From NCBI GenBank assembly GCA_905397405.1, contig CAJPVJ010000181.1, positions 1-33,893 of the forward strand: a stretch of 33,893 nucleotides of DNA, read 5' to 3'. The notes under the pieces were generated by a model that did no database searches, was not told the DNA's origin, and worked only from the letters and a program-made list of their open reading frames with translations. The position numbers and the translations under genes are program-made. The DNA comes from Oppiella nova. Taxonomy: Eukaryota; Arthropoda; Arachnida; Sarcoptiformes; Oppiidae. This document shows, piece by piece, positions 19,894-31,796 of the stretch (its first letter is position 1; every line of letters begins with the position of its first letter).

Positions 19894-20130
19894 AACTACC
19901 CTGTTTGAACTTTTATTTTCTAATTCAAAATGTTTACTTCGAGTTTCAGTACTGATTCGTCGATAACTCGAGTATTTAAGCCATAAATAAATACCGGTAT
20001 ATCTGAATGCAATTGTGATCACTTTATTAACATTTTAATGTTTGAAACATTCAACGAAAAATGGCTGAGATTTGAAAAATATTTAAATTATAAATTTGTT
20101 AATTAATTTTATGGTAAATATATAAACAAT

Positions 20131-21913
20131 TTAATAGAAATTATATCCAGTACATATTTTCTTTGCGGGTGACTCTAAGGGTTCGTTAAGAGAATGTGCT
20201 TTTGGTGACAGACTGGGCGGTGAATCCCTATCGTCATCATATCGTGACGTGGATTCACTGACACGCTTTCGGCGAAGGAATAGGAATCGCTTCAACAGTT
20301 CGATCACTGTCTCGACACGAATTAAGTCCGGATTTGGCGGCGACTGAAACATAACAATATCTGTCGGAAGACATGAGTCGATAATTCCCGACTCGTATAA
20401 GATTCCAGTTTTGGTGATAATAGTGGGACATCTTATATCTCGAATGACGAGTTGTCTGTACCTCTTCGCCACTTCCATGTCATCAATGATCAAAGTATTG
20501 CCCAAAATGGCAGCAAACACTTTATCCAATTCTTGAAACTCTTGATTAAACTTTAAATAATTTGTGGCAAACTTTACAGAAATGGATGGATTGGACGGAA
20601 GATGCGGTGAATATAACTCGTGGTCTGGAATGCAATCCAATGGAAGCGTCTGCTGAACGCCTGACAACTCTTCGCACACTTTTTGTGCCAATTCTGAAGT
20701 TGTAGTGACAATACAAGTCATGTGATCGCGAAGAAACCACGAAATACTTTTAGCCAACTCGGGGTCCTCCACATAAGCCAAGTGCACGACCCGTCCCAAC
20801 ACGCCCTCCCATTTAGGAGCCGTCGGCGTCCCCTTTCCACGAATGGCACGAATTCTGTCCTCATTTTTCAATTCAACGAATAACTTCTTATAATTATTTA
20901 ATTTCCTTTCGACGTTTGGTTCGTCGTTATGATCACTGATGTCTTCACCTAATTCTTGGAGTTTGTCGACAATATGCTTCTCCCTCTGACAGAGAACTCT
21001 GTAATCATCTAATTGTTTGATAGCATTGGATACCAGGAATCCGATTGAGATCTCTGTGGGACGAGTACTTCTGTCGCACTGCAAGTCGATTAACACCTGT
21101 TCCCTCCAACCAATGGCCGGTATATCTATTTCTAATCTCGAGGTATAATCTCTTTGCTGTTTAATCATAAATCACAGAATCGTAAATAATTTGTAATTCA
21201 TTTAATGAATAGATATTTCTTACACTTTCGGCTATTTGTCCGGAAATGATAATATTCTTGATGACCAGTTTATTGTCAATTGTTTTCAATTTATAATATC
21301 TGACATTAAATCCACTGAAAAGTAAAATCAAAATTATTACAAACGTCTGCATTAGAAGTGGAAGAATGACTAACTTGATGGTCAACTTTGGCTCATGAGT
21401 GTTAGGGTCGGGGATCACCAGATTGTTAAGCCTATCGTACAAATGCAACGACACGTCCACCGGCTTCCCGATGGTGGCCATGAGATTGTGGTCAACGATC
21501 TCGAAACGTGTGGGCAAACCATTGATGAGATCCAATTCGTTCATCTGGTGGTTCATGTCCTCCATCCGTCTCTCGTCTTCCCTCAACGCCAACAATCTCT
21601 TCGCAATCCACGGATAGTTGTCGTCTTTGAACAGTATATACGTGAATGTAGTGAACGTGTGGTCAATGGTCTCCATCTTCTTGAGCACCAAATCAACGAA
21701 CGTCTCGTTCTGTGTGTGAAGAACCCGTTCCCTCACCAACACGTCCATCGGATCGCCAATCGAGTCACCGCTACTCAGTATGAAATCCCTTTCCTCTTCG
21801 GTGAAGACATTGGTGTCGACGAAATGGCTTAAGACATAGTCGACCACCAAATCGCTGCAAATCTCTTTGCGGTGTATTTGTACCGCTCGTATAGAGTGTC
21901 TTTGATTCAACAT
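20131..21913 (-). CDS. CARD-like domain joined to an SMCHD1-type SMC hinge, 3 exons
   Basis: Exons run 21913-21375, 21314-21224 and 21156-20131, with GT-AG introns, for 551 residues. The ATG follows an in-frame TAA at 21949-21947. Residues about 8-112 look like a six-helix CARD (IHRKEICSDLVVDYVLSHF, NVFTEEERDFI, FVDLVLKKM, WIAKRLLAL). Residues about 134-210 form a beta-rich stretch (MATIGKPVDVSLHLYDRL) like the Ig-type region before the hinge in SMCHD1. Residues 326-488 are an SMC hinge most like SMCHD1: GVLGRVVHLAYVEDPELA, MTCIVTTTSELAQ, LPLDCI, ILGNTLIIDDMEVAKRYR, CPTIITKTG. The tail is Ser/Arg-rich. SMCHD1 (about 2000 residues) is a chromatin silencer with an N-terminal GHKL ATPase, which is absent here. 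Hinges dimerise and bind nucleic acid; CARDs assemble signalling filaments. Convergent with the AFG2-like gene, 237 bases apart. Confidence 0.7.
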
Positions 21914-22880
21914 TTTTCCGGTGATTATAACATCAATTGACGACAATTATCATTGAAATCAACGATGGTTTGTATAAATAAAACTAATGGTATATAAACT
22001 GAAGACTCAAACTGTGAGATCAACTCAAGTGGCTATCAAGTGATGTCTCAATAGTGAGCACCTGATCGCCAAATGACTTAAAAACTGATGAGAAATGTAT
22101 GAAAAATAATGAGAAATTGAGGAAAACTTTAGGAAAACTTTTTTTTTGAGCAAATAGTTTGTGACTCAATAAATAAATATAATATAAAACTCATTAAAAA
22201 CTATCTTGGCGTTATTTTGTTATAAATATAATGTGAAAGACATGTGATTAGTACAGTAAATGTTAATTCATATTAATTATGAATGCATTGATACATGTAT
22301 TCAACACTTGTTTGCCATCCAATGGTGTAAAACACAAGTGATTTGAATCACATTTTTCTCACTTATCAATAGTTAGCTAATTATGGCTTCAAATGAAATC
22401 ATTGACTATTTTTGCGTCTAAACACACGTAAAAACATGAACTCATGTTTGATTTGGTTTATCATAAATGCCTTTGTTTTGAGCGATTATATGACATCAAA
22501 ACCATTGAATACATTTGTGAACCAATATTACATTAATAGCCAATACAACAGTCAATACAACTTATCATCAATTATAAGATGCTGTGTGAATAATAGCCGT
22601 TATTATGATGTTATTATAATATTAATTATGAATGCATTTAAATTTTAATGTCATTTGTTTCATAAACACAATAATCATAATATTTTCGTTCACTTGTTGT
22701 TTACGGCAAACACCCCAATGAGAGCCCTATTGTGAGTCATTCAGCAAATATGTTCACAAATAGTGATTGTATGGTAGACTATGTGGAGCACAGGCAGCAG
22801 GAATGGTAGGCTATGCTAGCAATTTTAGCCTAGAATTGTGCTTGATACCTGTTCTGTTGACTCGTTCATATAAATCTTAG
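21914..22880. other. Upstream region of the hinge gene and AT-rich intergenic DNA
   Basis: No GHKL ATPase exon was recognised upstream of the CARD-hinge gene, which supports the short gene model. The open frame at 22412-22648 has random AT-rich composition. A GC-richer patch lies at about 22700-22830 with no clear frame. Confidence 0.45.
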
Positions 22881-25196
22881 CAATAGTGTCATCCGTTTGA
22901 CGTTTGTTTGCTTTCTTTGATTGCCATTTAGTGATCATTTCATTTCAATTATGTTTAGACTATTGCATGAGAATCACAATTGAATACAACTTACGTTCAA
23001 CACTATACAGTATTACTAATATACAGAATATTGACAAAACTTTTTCAAATCTTCCTAAAGTGTTTAAAATTAATGACTACTGTGTATGATACCTAATTGA
23101 TTGATATTGTGAAATTATATCCATATTATTAACACAATTGTCATAATATAAGTTATGAGTATACATTTCAATACAAATATCAATAATTATTATTGGTTAA
23201 GTCCCTTTGAATAAGTTTTTAGGAATATTCTGTATCCGTATCACAAATGAGTGAATCATTATACTATTTTATTGTAAATGCAATTATATTAATTTTATTT
23301 AGCCTTCAGTTTTAAATCATAAATAATTGATTAATAAAAAGCGATATTTAATTACTGAATACATAGTTAGGCTCAACCCTTTTAGACATCAAATGTATTG
23401 ATTTATTGTCACAACTATTTCTCTATACAGTATATTATATTTTTAAACACAAAATGAATAATAAATGATTTAATAATCAGAAATGATTTGAGACCACGAA
23501 AAGTGAAAACCTAAAACACAATGCGATTCCCTGTTATAGTCAGACATTAAAATATTTGTCGCATAAAAACAGTATTTATTACTAAATTAAAATTATTATA
23601 GTTTAATTGAAATTCAATACAAATATTATTATTACAAAACAATTTTACATAATTTCAAAATAAAATATAATGTACAATATATTAATATCTATAGAATATA
23701 ACATTAATTTTTTATCTATGTTGAATTATAGTTTAAAATGAAAACATGGACAGTTAGCTATGGAAGTGGTGTTTGCTAAGTCTTATCAATTAGTGCCATC
23801 CGTTTGACGTTTTTTTGTTTTCATTGATTGCCATTTAGTGATCATTGGGTTTTAATGCAAATTATACATTTCTTATAGTGATTTTTATTACTTAAATTTC
23901 CATACAAGGTATACATTTAAATTCAGGTATCAATAATTGGCTACATTTTCCCTTTAAGAATATTTTTCGAATACGTTTTGAGTGAATATTCTTTATAAAC
24001 AATAATTCATTATTATATCATAAATGCAATTACATTCAGCCTTCAGTTTTTTAATCATAAATAATTGATTAGTAAAAAGCGATATTTAATTACTGAACAC
24101 ATAGTTAGGGTCAACCCTTTTAGACATGATATGTATTGATTTATTGTCACAACTCTTTCGCCGAATAATTGCTATTTTTAAACACAAAATGCATAATAAA
24201 TGNTTTTTTAATCATAAATAATTGATTAGTAAAAAGCGATATTTAATTACTGAACACATAGTTAGGGTCAACCCTTTTAGACATGATATGTATTGATTTA
24301 TTGTCACAACTCTTTCGCCGAATAATTGCTATTTTTAAACACAAAATGCATAATAAATGTAAAAATGATTTGAGACGACGAACAGCCAAAACCCAAAACA
24401 CAATGCGATTCCCTGTTGTAGTCATACATGAGAATAGTTGTCACATAACGTGTGATGTTATGTAAGATAAATGACTGGAAGTTGTATAAAGAAAAAAAAA
24501 TTTTCTCAAATAATAAGATCGATATCTGTATAACAAAAAAATTTATGACACATTAGTTTGTACTGCAGTTCCGAGAGAAAAGTTTTTATTCAATTAGTCA
24601 TTGAATGGTTCAAAAGCTCCTAATATAACGTAAAATACGAATCGAAAAAAATTGTTTTTATATCTCAAAGACTAGTTTTTGCATAAATTTTTGCTATTAT
24701 TATCTCAAATGAATGATGAAATACACTGAGAATTAATGGTCGCATAAAAAAGTAATGATAATTTAATAAATAGTGAAAAAGCGATATTTAATTACTGAAC
24801 ACATAGTTAGGGTCAACCCTTTTAGACATGATATGTATTGATTTATTGTCACAACTCTTTCGCCGAATAATTGCTATTTTTAAACACAAAATGCATAATA
24901 AATGCAAAAATGATTTGAGACGACGAAAAACCAAAACCCAAAACACAATGCAATTCCCTGTTGTAGTCATACATGAGAATAGTTGTCACATAACGTGTGA
25001 TATTATGTAAGATAAATGACTGGAAGTTGTATAAAGAAACAAAAAAAAATTTTCTCAAATAATAAGATCGATATCTGTATAACAAAAAAATTTATGACAC
25101 ATTAGTTTGTACTGCAGTTCCGAGAGTAAAGTTTTTATTCAATTAGTCATTGAATGGTTCAAAAGCTCCTAATATAACGTAAAATACGAATCGAAA
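22881..25196. repeat. Dispersed repeat family, three diverged copies
   Basis: Copy one is about 22881-23568, copy two about 23788-24450 (disturbed by the N duplication) and a partial copy three 24776-25196. Shared landmarks are CATCCGTTTGACGTTT with GATTGCCATTTAGTGATCAT (copies one and two), GCGATATTTAATTACTGAA with CAACCCTTTTAGACAT, and ACAATGCGATTCCCTGTT. Positions about 24231-24647 and 24776-25196 are nearly identical; copy one is clearly more diverged, so the copies arose at different times. No coding capacity, TIRs or target duplications were identified. The 60-codon open frames in both strands recur with the repeat and are not genes. Confidence 0.8.
24047..24359. repeat. Perfect 156-bp direct duplication around a single N
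   Basis: Positions 24047-24202 and 24204-24359 appear identical, with the lone N at 24203 between them. This is the same pattern as at 501-841 and most likely an unmerged contig overlap rather than biology. Confidence 0.85.
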
Positions 25197-26566
25197 GTTA
25201 ACAAAAATATAGAGTTTCTGATCAAAAACGTATTTAAAAACGATAATAATAGAGTTTACTTACTACTTTATGTGACTCTTAATTACCAGCGTATTTTTTC
25301 ATTACTATTAAATTATTTATCACTAATATATATAATATAGCTGTATGGGTACTGTATACGGTAATAATGCATAATAGTCTTACACAACCAAATCTATGGC
25401 ATTATCTGTGTTTGAGTGAACATAATCTATAAGACAGGTAGAAATGTTATGAACTTTTTTGGGCCAAAAACATGAACACAATAATCATTTGATATTTTCT
25501 GACATCTCTGTTATATCTGGAAAAGGCGTCGATTTGTTTTATATTTGTTTCTCATTTCTACATAAAAAAGTTTTTCTCCTAATTTAAGCCCACATTTACC
25601 CCCAATTTTCTTGTCTGTAGTTTTGTTTTGTATTTGAAATTTCTAAATAAGGTTTGAAATAAGGATAGCGTTAATGCCTTTTGAACGTTATATTTAATCC
25701 TTAAGAAACCCTTTTGTGTGTTATTTTGTTTGCTTTGTATTAGTTTTTGTGTAATTCAACTGCAAATTTATTAATAGAGCTTATTATGCATTGTATTTAG
25801 TGACTATATAGTATATACAAAACATTTTTATTATTAAATTATTGTTATTAAGTTATCATAAATATTGTGTTAATCAAACTTATGTTTAATTCAATATCTG
25901 ATTACATAATAGAGAATTACATTTAAGCCTTATATGAATGGCTTGAATGTTATGAATATTCATCGATGTATTAGTTTGTAAACTAGAAATTCTGGACTCA
26001 AATCGCTTACGACTTCATTAATACATGTGTTTAGTGTTTGTCTGAGGATTGGTATCCAAACGATGAGAAATATATAAACATTAAACATATAATCAGATCA
26101 TTAAATACGCTATTTATTCAGAGTTGCAAATAAACCATTAGATTAATAATTACCGGTTTTAATAAAAAATAATTAATATATCAACAGAATATATACGTGG
26201 AGTGAGTGTTACAGTACTGAGTATTTGATATAAAACTCTTTATATATAATTAGTTTCTTTAATTTTCATACATTCACTCTGTTATGAAGTTATAATTATT
26301 AAAAAGATTTAATCTATAATTTGTTACACGCGACATAACGGTTGTGATAATGACCAATCTATACGTAGCTTTATAGCGCTTAACATAAGTAAACATTCAA
26401 AGTTAGTTGAATATTAGTCAAATTATCATAAGTCTTTGAGCAAAATGTATGTCAACCACCACATACACCACATGCATACAATAATAACAGTAAAATTTTA
26501 CGGAACTCTGCCAAAACTTAGAGTCGAGTGAATACGTATAATTATTGCAACTGTATACATGGATAT
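25197..26566. other. AT-rich intergenic DNA, no supported gene
   Basis: No coding frame is convincing. A stretch at about 25350-25370 (ACTGTATACGGTAATA) is shared with the right arm of the inverted-repeat element at 26567-27197 and may be a fragment of the same family. Confidence 0.45.
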
Positions 26567-27197
26567 CGAGCTGTTTGCAGATGGTGGAAGTACTGTGCAT
26601 ACTGTATACGCATAACATGTCATAATAAAGTAATTTTTAAATAAAATATTATTTTCATTAAATAAACTAAAGTGTTAACTGAATTAACTTAATTGTGGAC
26701 TGATTTTCCTTAATTGTGCACTAAATTAATTAAATTTAGCACTGGTTATCTTAATTGTGCACTCAATTAACTATATTTTACACCGGATTTATTTAATTAT
26801 ACACTTAATTAACTAATTTTTCTCTGAATTAATTTAATTTTGCACCTATTTAACTATAGTTTCACTAAATTAATTTAATTGTTTAATTGGTTAACCTAAT
26901 TATGCACTGATTTAACTTAATTATACACAGAATTAACTTAATTATGCCATGAATTAGCTTAATTGTTTAATATATTAAGTTTAATAAATATTTAATTTAA
27001 TTTTAAATTAAGTTAATTTAGATTACAATCCAATTAATTCAGTTTAGAAAAAATTAGAAATTTTATTTTATATTAAATTTAACATTTATTTTAATTAATT
27101 TATAAATTTTCACCTGGCTCCTTGTGTAAAGGTTGTACATGACTGTAATACCGTATACAGTATGCACAGTACTTTCACCATCTGCTTTGTCGAGCTA
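26567..27197. mobile_element. Inverted-repeat element enclosing an AT-rich minisatellite
   Basis: Arms 26577-26610 and 27152-27185 are reverse complements at 33 of 34 bases; the core is GTACTGTGCATACTGTATAC. Weaker pairing continues on both sides. Between the arms, 26660-26990 is a degenerate tandem array with a period near 22 bases, each unit resembling TTAATTGTGCACTAAATTAA. Terminal inverted repeats with internal satellite-like units are known from several non-autonomous DNA transposon families. No transposase is present, and clear target duplications could not be assigned. Confidence 0.6.
26660..26990. repeat. Degenerate tandem repeat, period about 22 bp
   Basis: At least a dozen imperfect units share the pattern TTAATT, then a G/A-T-GCAC core, then an A/T run. 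The unit is itself nearly palindromic around the GTGCAC core. Divergence between units suggests an old array. Confidence 0.75.
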
Positions 27198-28966
27198 TAG
27201 ATACATATGTCAACGTTATTAATATGCATAAGTGAGCTGAGATTCAAAACCGTCTCAAGGCATTTTAAAATGACAATATTCAAAGTCTACTTTTGGGAAC
27301 AAGTCTTCTGTGAACAGTACTATCACTGAAGATAACAAATATTTTATAAGAAATTTTCGAGAAAATCATTTTGTGATTAATCTATGAGAAGGAGTTTTAT
27401 AGCCAATGCTATCGCCGTATGTGATCAGCATTTGTTTGAAAATTTAGTCTTAATTAACCATTTTTTGTGTTAAAATAATTTATGTTTAACTTATTTGAAC
27501 ACAAATTTGCTTTTAATTCTCGTTTGTTTTCGTTTTTTATTCAGTTCTAGTTATAAGTTTGTGTGTTATTATTCATATATTAATTAATTTCTACTCAAAT
27601 TCAGTTCATTTTCATTCAATGTTTGGTAAGTCTCGATACATATATGATATATTTATATTAATATTTATTTAACTTAATTCACTTTCCATATCTCATTGAC
27701 ACAAAAAATTAATTATTTTATGTCATAACAACTAATAACTTATTTGTTAAATATTAATACTAATATATTTTGCAATATAGATATATAGAATATTCCTTTA
27801 ATGATCGATAACTAATATAGTTTATTCAAAATGATATTATGTCAATATTTCGTATAATCTATACGACAGTTTATTTATGTTTGTTTTCGGTAACTAATAG
27901 TTATTTTATATAATAAAAAATTTTAATCTTCAGATTATTTATAGACAGTTTTGACAATATACTTAATTAATAGCACTATATCTGATAACAACTTTTAAGG
28001 CATAACTTATTTAACAGAAACCATTTCCTCGGCTATTGTTTTAAGGAAATTATTTACTAAATACTCCCAAATCTGACTGAAAGCTAATATATTGTACACC
28101 TCTTTATATAAATGTCATATTTGTATTCAATTCTCATTGTAAGTGTGTTTAATGTTTATCTAAACAATTATTTTGTTTTAATTTTATTTGTTTTATATTT
28201 TCCGAAATGTGTTTTGTTAATTATAAATGAAATGAAATCCATTTAATTGATTATTATTACAGTACAGAAAATTAATTTTTAAAAGTTTTAAAGTCTAATA
28301 CTCTTACAAATTAAACTTTTTCTTAGCTAAAAGTAACTAAAAGTTAAGTTTTTTCCAAAAACTTTAATTTTTACTTAAAAATAATTGCAAACATTTTTAG
28401 AGAATATGCGGAAAACAGTTAAAGTTTTTTAACAATTTTTTCGAGACTCATAAATACATTATTCATTTTAACTTTTTAATTGTCTATTAAAATAAAAATT
28501 CCTTAAGTTTTAAAAAATTGAAAAAAAACTTTTCTGAACGACTCATTCATTCGCTTGAAATGCACGAAAGGCTCGGATTAATAGCCTTTCACTCTATTAT
28601 TCTCCACTTTTTCTTCATTTGATTCAAATGATAAAATTTCTTTTAAAAACTTTTCATAACTTTCTCATTGCTTTTGCACAAAAACGAGAGATTTATTACC
28701 GTACATTAAAACTTTAATTTTGTAAAAATTGTCTAAATTTAAAACTGTGCCTTATTTTATTCAAGAAAATATAGTAATTATAACACAGAAAAAATATTCG
28801 TGTTTATATTTCGACCGTAAATTACATATATAAAGAGATAAATATTTATTTTGAAGTTTTTGTTATGTTATGAAAGTATACTGACTTCTTTTTACATAAT
28901 AATTTTCAGTATTGTCGCAATTCCTTATCATCATGACATAAAAGTTACCTGTGTACTTATAGTAAT
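27198..28966. other. AT-rich intergenic DNA, no supported gene
   Basis: Nothing coding or structured was recognised beyond homopolymer-rich AT sequence. Confidence 0.5.
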
Positions 28967-30091
28967 TAAACCACATTTGAAATGAGTTGCGAATTGTATG
29001 GAAAAATATTTTTTGATTATTATGATTATGGTTGTTGTTATTTGAAAACATATTTCGTTTAAAACATTAATACTAATGTGAAATAATATCTAAAAAAATA
29101 TAAATATATTTCATTATATCTCAGTCAAGGATTTTTTCGTTTAGACATATTTTTTCATACAAAACACATCTGAAGGTTATTGTCTGTCAATTGCCTCTGT
29201 TATCCATGTTTTGAACAAATTTATTACATTTTTACTAAATTAAAAACCATATGAAAAGTGCATGAAATATATATTTCCAATATAAATATGGCATCTAAGT
29301 GGACAAAAATACAAATCCAATTATAGTGTATTAAATAATTAATAATCTTAAAATAAATCAATTAATGAAAAGTTCAATTGTGATGAAAGCAATGAATGGT
29401 ATAATGAATAGCGATATATAAGTGCCATTTGAAAACACTAGATATGTCTAAATTTATAAATAAAACTTCAAAAACAATACAATACTTTCATATGACTGAA
29501 GAAAAATGTATTATTAAAAGTCATAACAGCGTTAAGGAATAGTAGTACTGTATTTTCAATGGACACATGAATATCATTAATACATGCATTGAAATATAAA
29601 GCTTATATAAACCACATTTGAAATGAGTTGCGAATTGTATGGAAAAATATTTTTTGATTATTATGATTATGGTTGTTGTTATTTGAAAACATATTTCGTT
29701 TAAAGCATTAATACTAATGTGAAATAATATCTAAAAAATATAAATATATTTCATTATATCTCAGTCAAGGATATTTTCGTTTAGACATATTTTTTTCATA
29801 CAAAACACATCTGAAGGTTATTGTCTGTCAATTGCCTCTGTTTTCCATGTTTTGAACAAATTTATTACATTTTTACTAAATTAAAAACCATATGAAAGTG
29901 CATGAAATATATATTTCCAATATAAATATGGCATCTAAGTGGACAAAAATACAAATCCAATTATAGTGTATTAAATAATTAATAATCTTAAAATAAATCA
30001 ATTAATGAAAAGTTCAATTGTGATGAAAGCAATGAATGGTATAATGAATAGCGATATATAAGTGCCATTTGAAAACACTAGATATGTCTAA
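28967..30091. repeat. Direct duplication of about 485 bp
   Basis: Positions 28967-29451 and 29608-30091 match almost throughout. Only single-base indels in A/T runs and a few substitutions differ, such as AAAACATT against AAAGCATT. They are separated by 156 bases. Both copies begin TAAACCACATTTG and end GATATGTCTAA. No TIR, LTR signature or coding frame was seen. It appears to be a recent local duplication, or two haplotype versions placed in tandem. Confidence 0.9.
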
Positions 30092-30873
30092 TTAGGGTAC
30101 AATAATTAGTTTCCTAAAAACCTCCCAATCCTTTTTATTTGTATTTATTTATTATATTAATATAGAACTCATGGCCCGGAGGCTTTTTAAACTAAAATCA
30201 ATTGAAATGATAATAAATACTCAAATGAAATGTGAATCGATGTTAAAATGCTATTTAACCAAAGACTTACATCTCATACTTGCATCGATTTATTTGTAAA
30301 ACTTTTTATTATATCGTAAAAAATAAGTCAAATGATTAATATGTAATTTAATTTAAAAGTTATTTAGTATTTTCTAACCCAATGTTACACTGAACTACTA
30401 TTACAGTGCGATTGACCAGTAATTCAAAAGCAATTTAGCCTTTTTTATGACCGCAAATATCGGGAACAAATCAATTTGAATGTAGAAATCCTTTTCCTAT
30501 TATTTTCTTGTTTCTCGAGAGACTCGTAGAGTAAGTAATGTTTACAATAAAATCGGTTAAAATATTAAAACCGTTTATTATTTTCGTGTATTTTAGTTAT
30601 TAACTTAATTTTAGAAACTTTTATTACTTTTAAACTCATAATGGAATTAAATTATAAAAAATACATAAAAATAATATACAAAAATATTTTCTAAACACAA
30701 AAATGAGACTTATTTCTAGACTGACATGAAAATTATGATAAATTCACTTGAAAATTGCATTTTCACTATTGAAACAATCAAAAGGTTTAAATTAGCGGAT
30801 AATAAGACTAGCATTAGATAGAAGTTTGAGCACTAATTTGCTTCTGGTCTCCACTTATTTCCTAATAAAAATG
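30092..30873. other. AT-rich intergenic DNA, no supported gene
   Basis: No coding frame or repeat was recognised in this stretch. Confidence 0.5.
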
Positions 30874-30947
30874 TGAACTCAACACAAACCAACAAAAAGT
30901 TTCAAAGTCATTGTGTGTATTATGTATTATCCATGAGAGAGACAAAC

Positions 30948-30991
<44 letters not shown>

Positions 30992-31062
30992 TATATAGAA
31001 AAATAGAAAGAAATATAGAGATCTTTATTAAACCAAACCATTAACACAACAAGTTTTTTGTC
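30874..31062 (+). repeat. GA-containing repeat unit, order A-(GA)n-B
   Basis: The unit runs from TGAACTCAACACAAACC to CAAGTTTTTTGTC. Block A is 30874-30950, the (GA)n tract about 30950-30987, and block B 30988-31062. An inverted and permuted copy lies at about 31590-31796. The minus-strand open frame here is a by-product of the GA tract. Confidence 0.85.
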
Positions 31063-31589
31063 AATGAATGAGAAGAAAGAGACTAACGATTAGAAAAAAT
31101 TTGTTGAACTTTTTGTTTAATGAGTTTTCCGATGGTTTTTTCGGGAAAATAAAAAAACTCTACGAAACAGAAACAGATTATGATTGTTATTATTGGAGAA
31201 ATATCATTTTGTGGGACAAGTTTGTGGACTCGAAATATAATAATAGACTCAATAATGAGTATAAATTTAAATGAATGCCACAAAACACAATATTATCAGC
31301 CATTTGACTGCAAAACACTTAAACAGTCGACTCATTCATCTTCCGCTATAAAGTATACAAACGATTGGAGAAAACAATTTCAAATACAAGACAACAATTG
31401 AAATGAAAATCTTGAGGCCATGTAGTGATAGAGTGAGAGACGACTTACAAAAATAGGATATATTCTCCCGGTTCTGACAAAACCATTATTTAAAAAAACA
31501 ACTCTTATGTTAGTATTGTGTGTGAATTTCAACTAATTTTATTATATTTCATAAATTATAAATTCATATGAACTCAATTGCAACAAAAC

Positions 31590-31796
31590 TTGGCTCTCTC
31601 TCTCTCTCTCTCTCTTTCTTTCTCTCTCTCGCGTTTGTCTCTCTCATGGATAATACATAATACACACAATGACTTTGAAACTTTTTGTTGGTTTGTGTTG
31701 AGTTCAGACAAAAAACTTGTTGTGTTAATGGTTTGGTTTAATAAAGATCTCTATATTTCTTTCTATTTTTCTATATATAAGTCTCTCTCTCTCTCA
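31590..31796 (-). repeat. Inverted, circularly permuted copy of the GA unit, order B-A
   Basis: On the minus strand this copy reads (GA)n, block B (31782-31707), then block A (31706-31631) and (GA)n. B's end (TTTTTTGTC) joins A's start (TGAACTC) without any extra base, at 31706/31707. The blocks themselves are near-identical to those at 30874-31062. The order is what would result from opening a circular or tandem version of the unit inside the GA tract. Confidence 0.85.

Noticed and set aside
21395-21832. 145-codon plus-strand frame
   Set aside because: Antisense shadow of exon 1 of the CARD-hinge gene.
26640-27000. CRISPR-like array
   Set aside because: The 22-base units are contiguous, degenerate and lack unique spacers, and the window is eukaryotic. 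This is a minisatellite.
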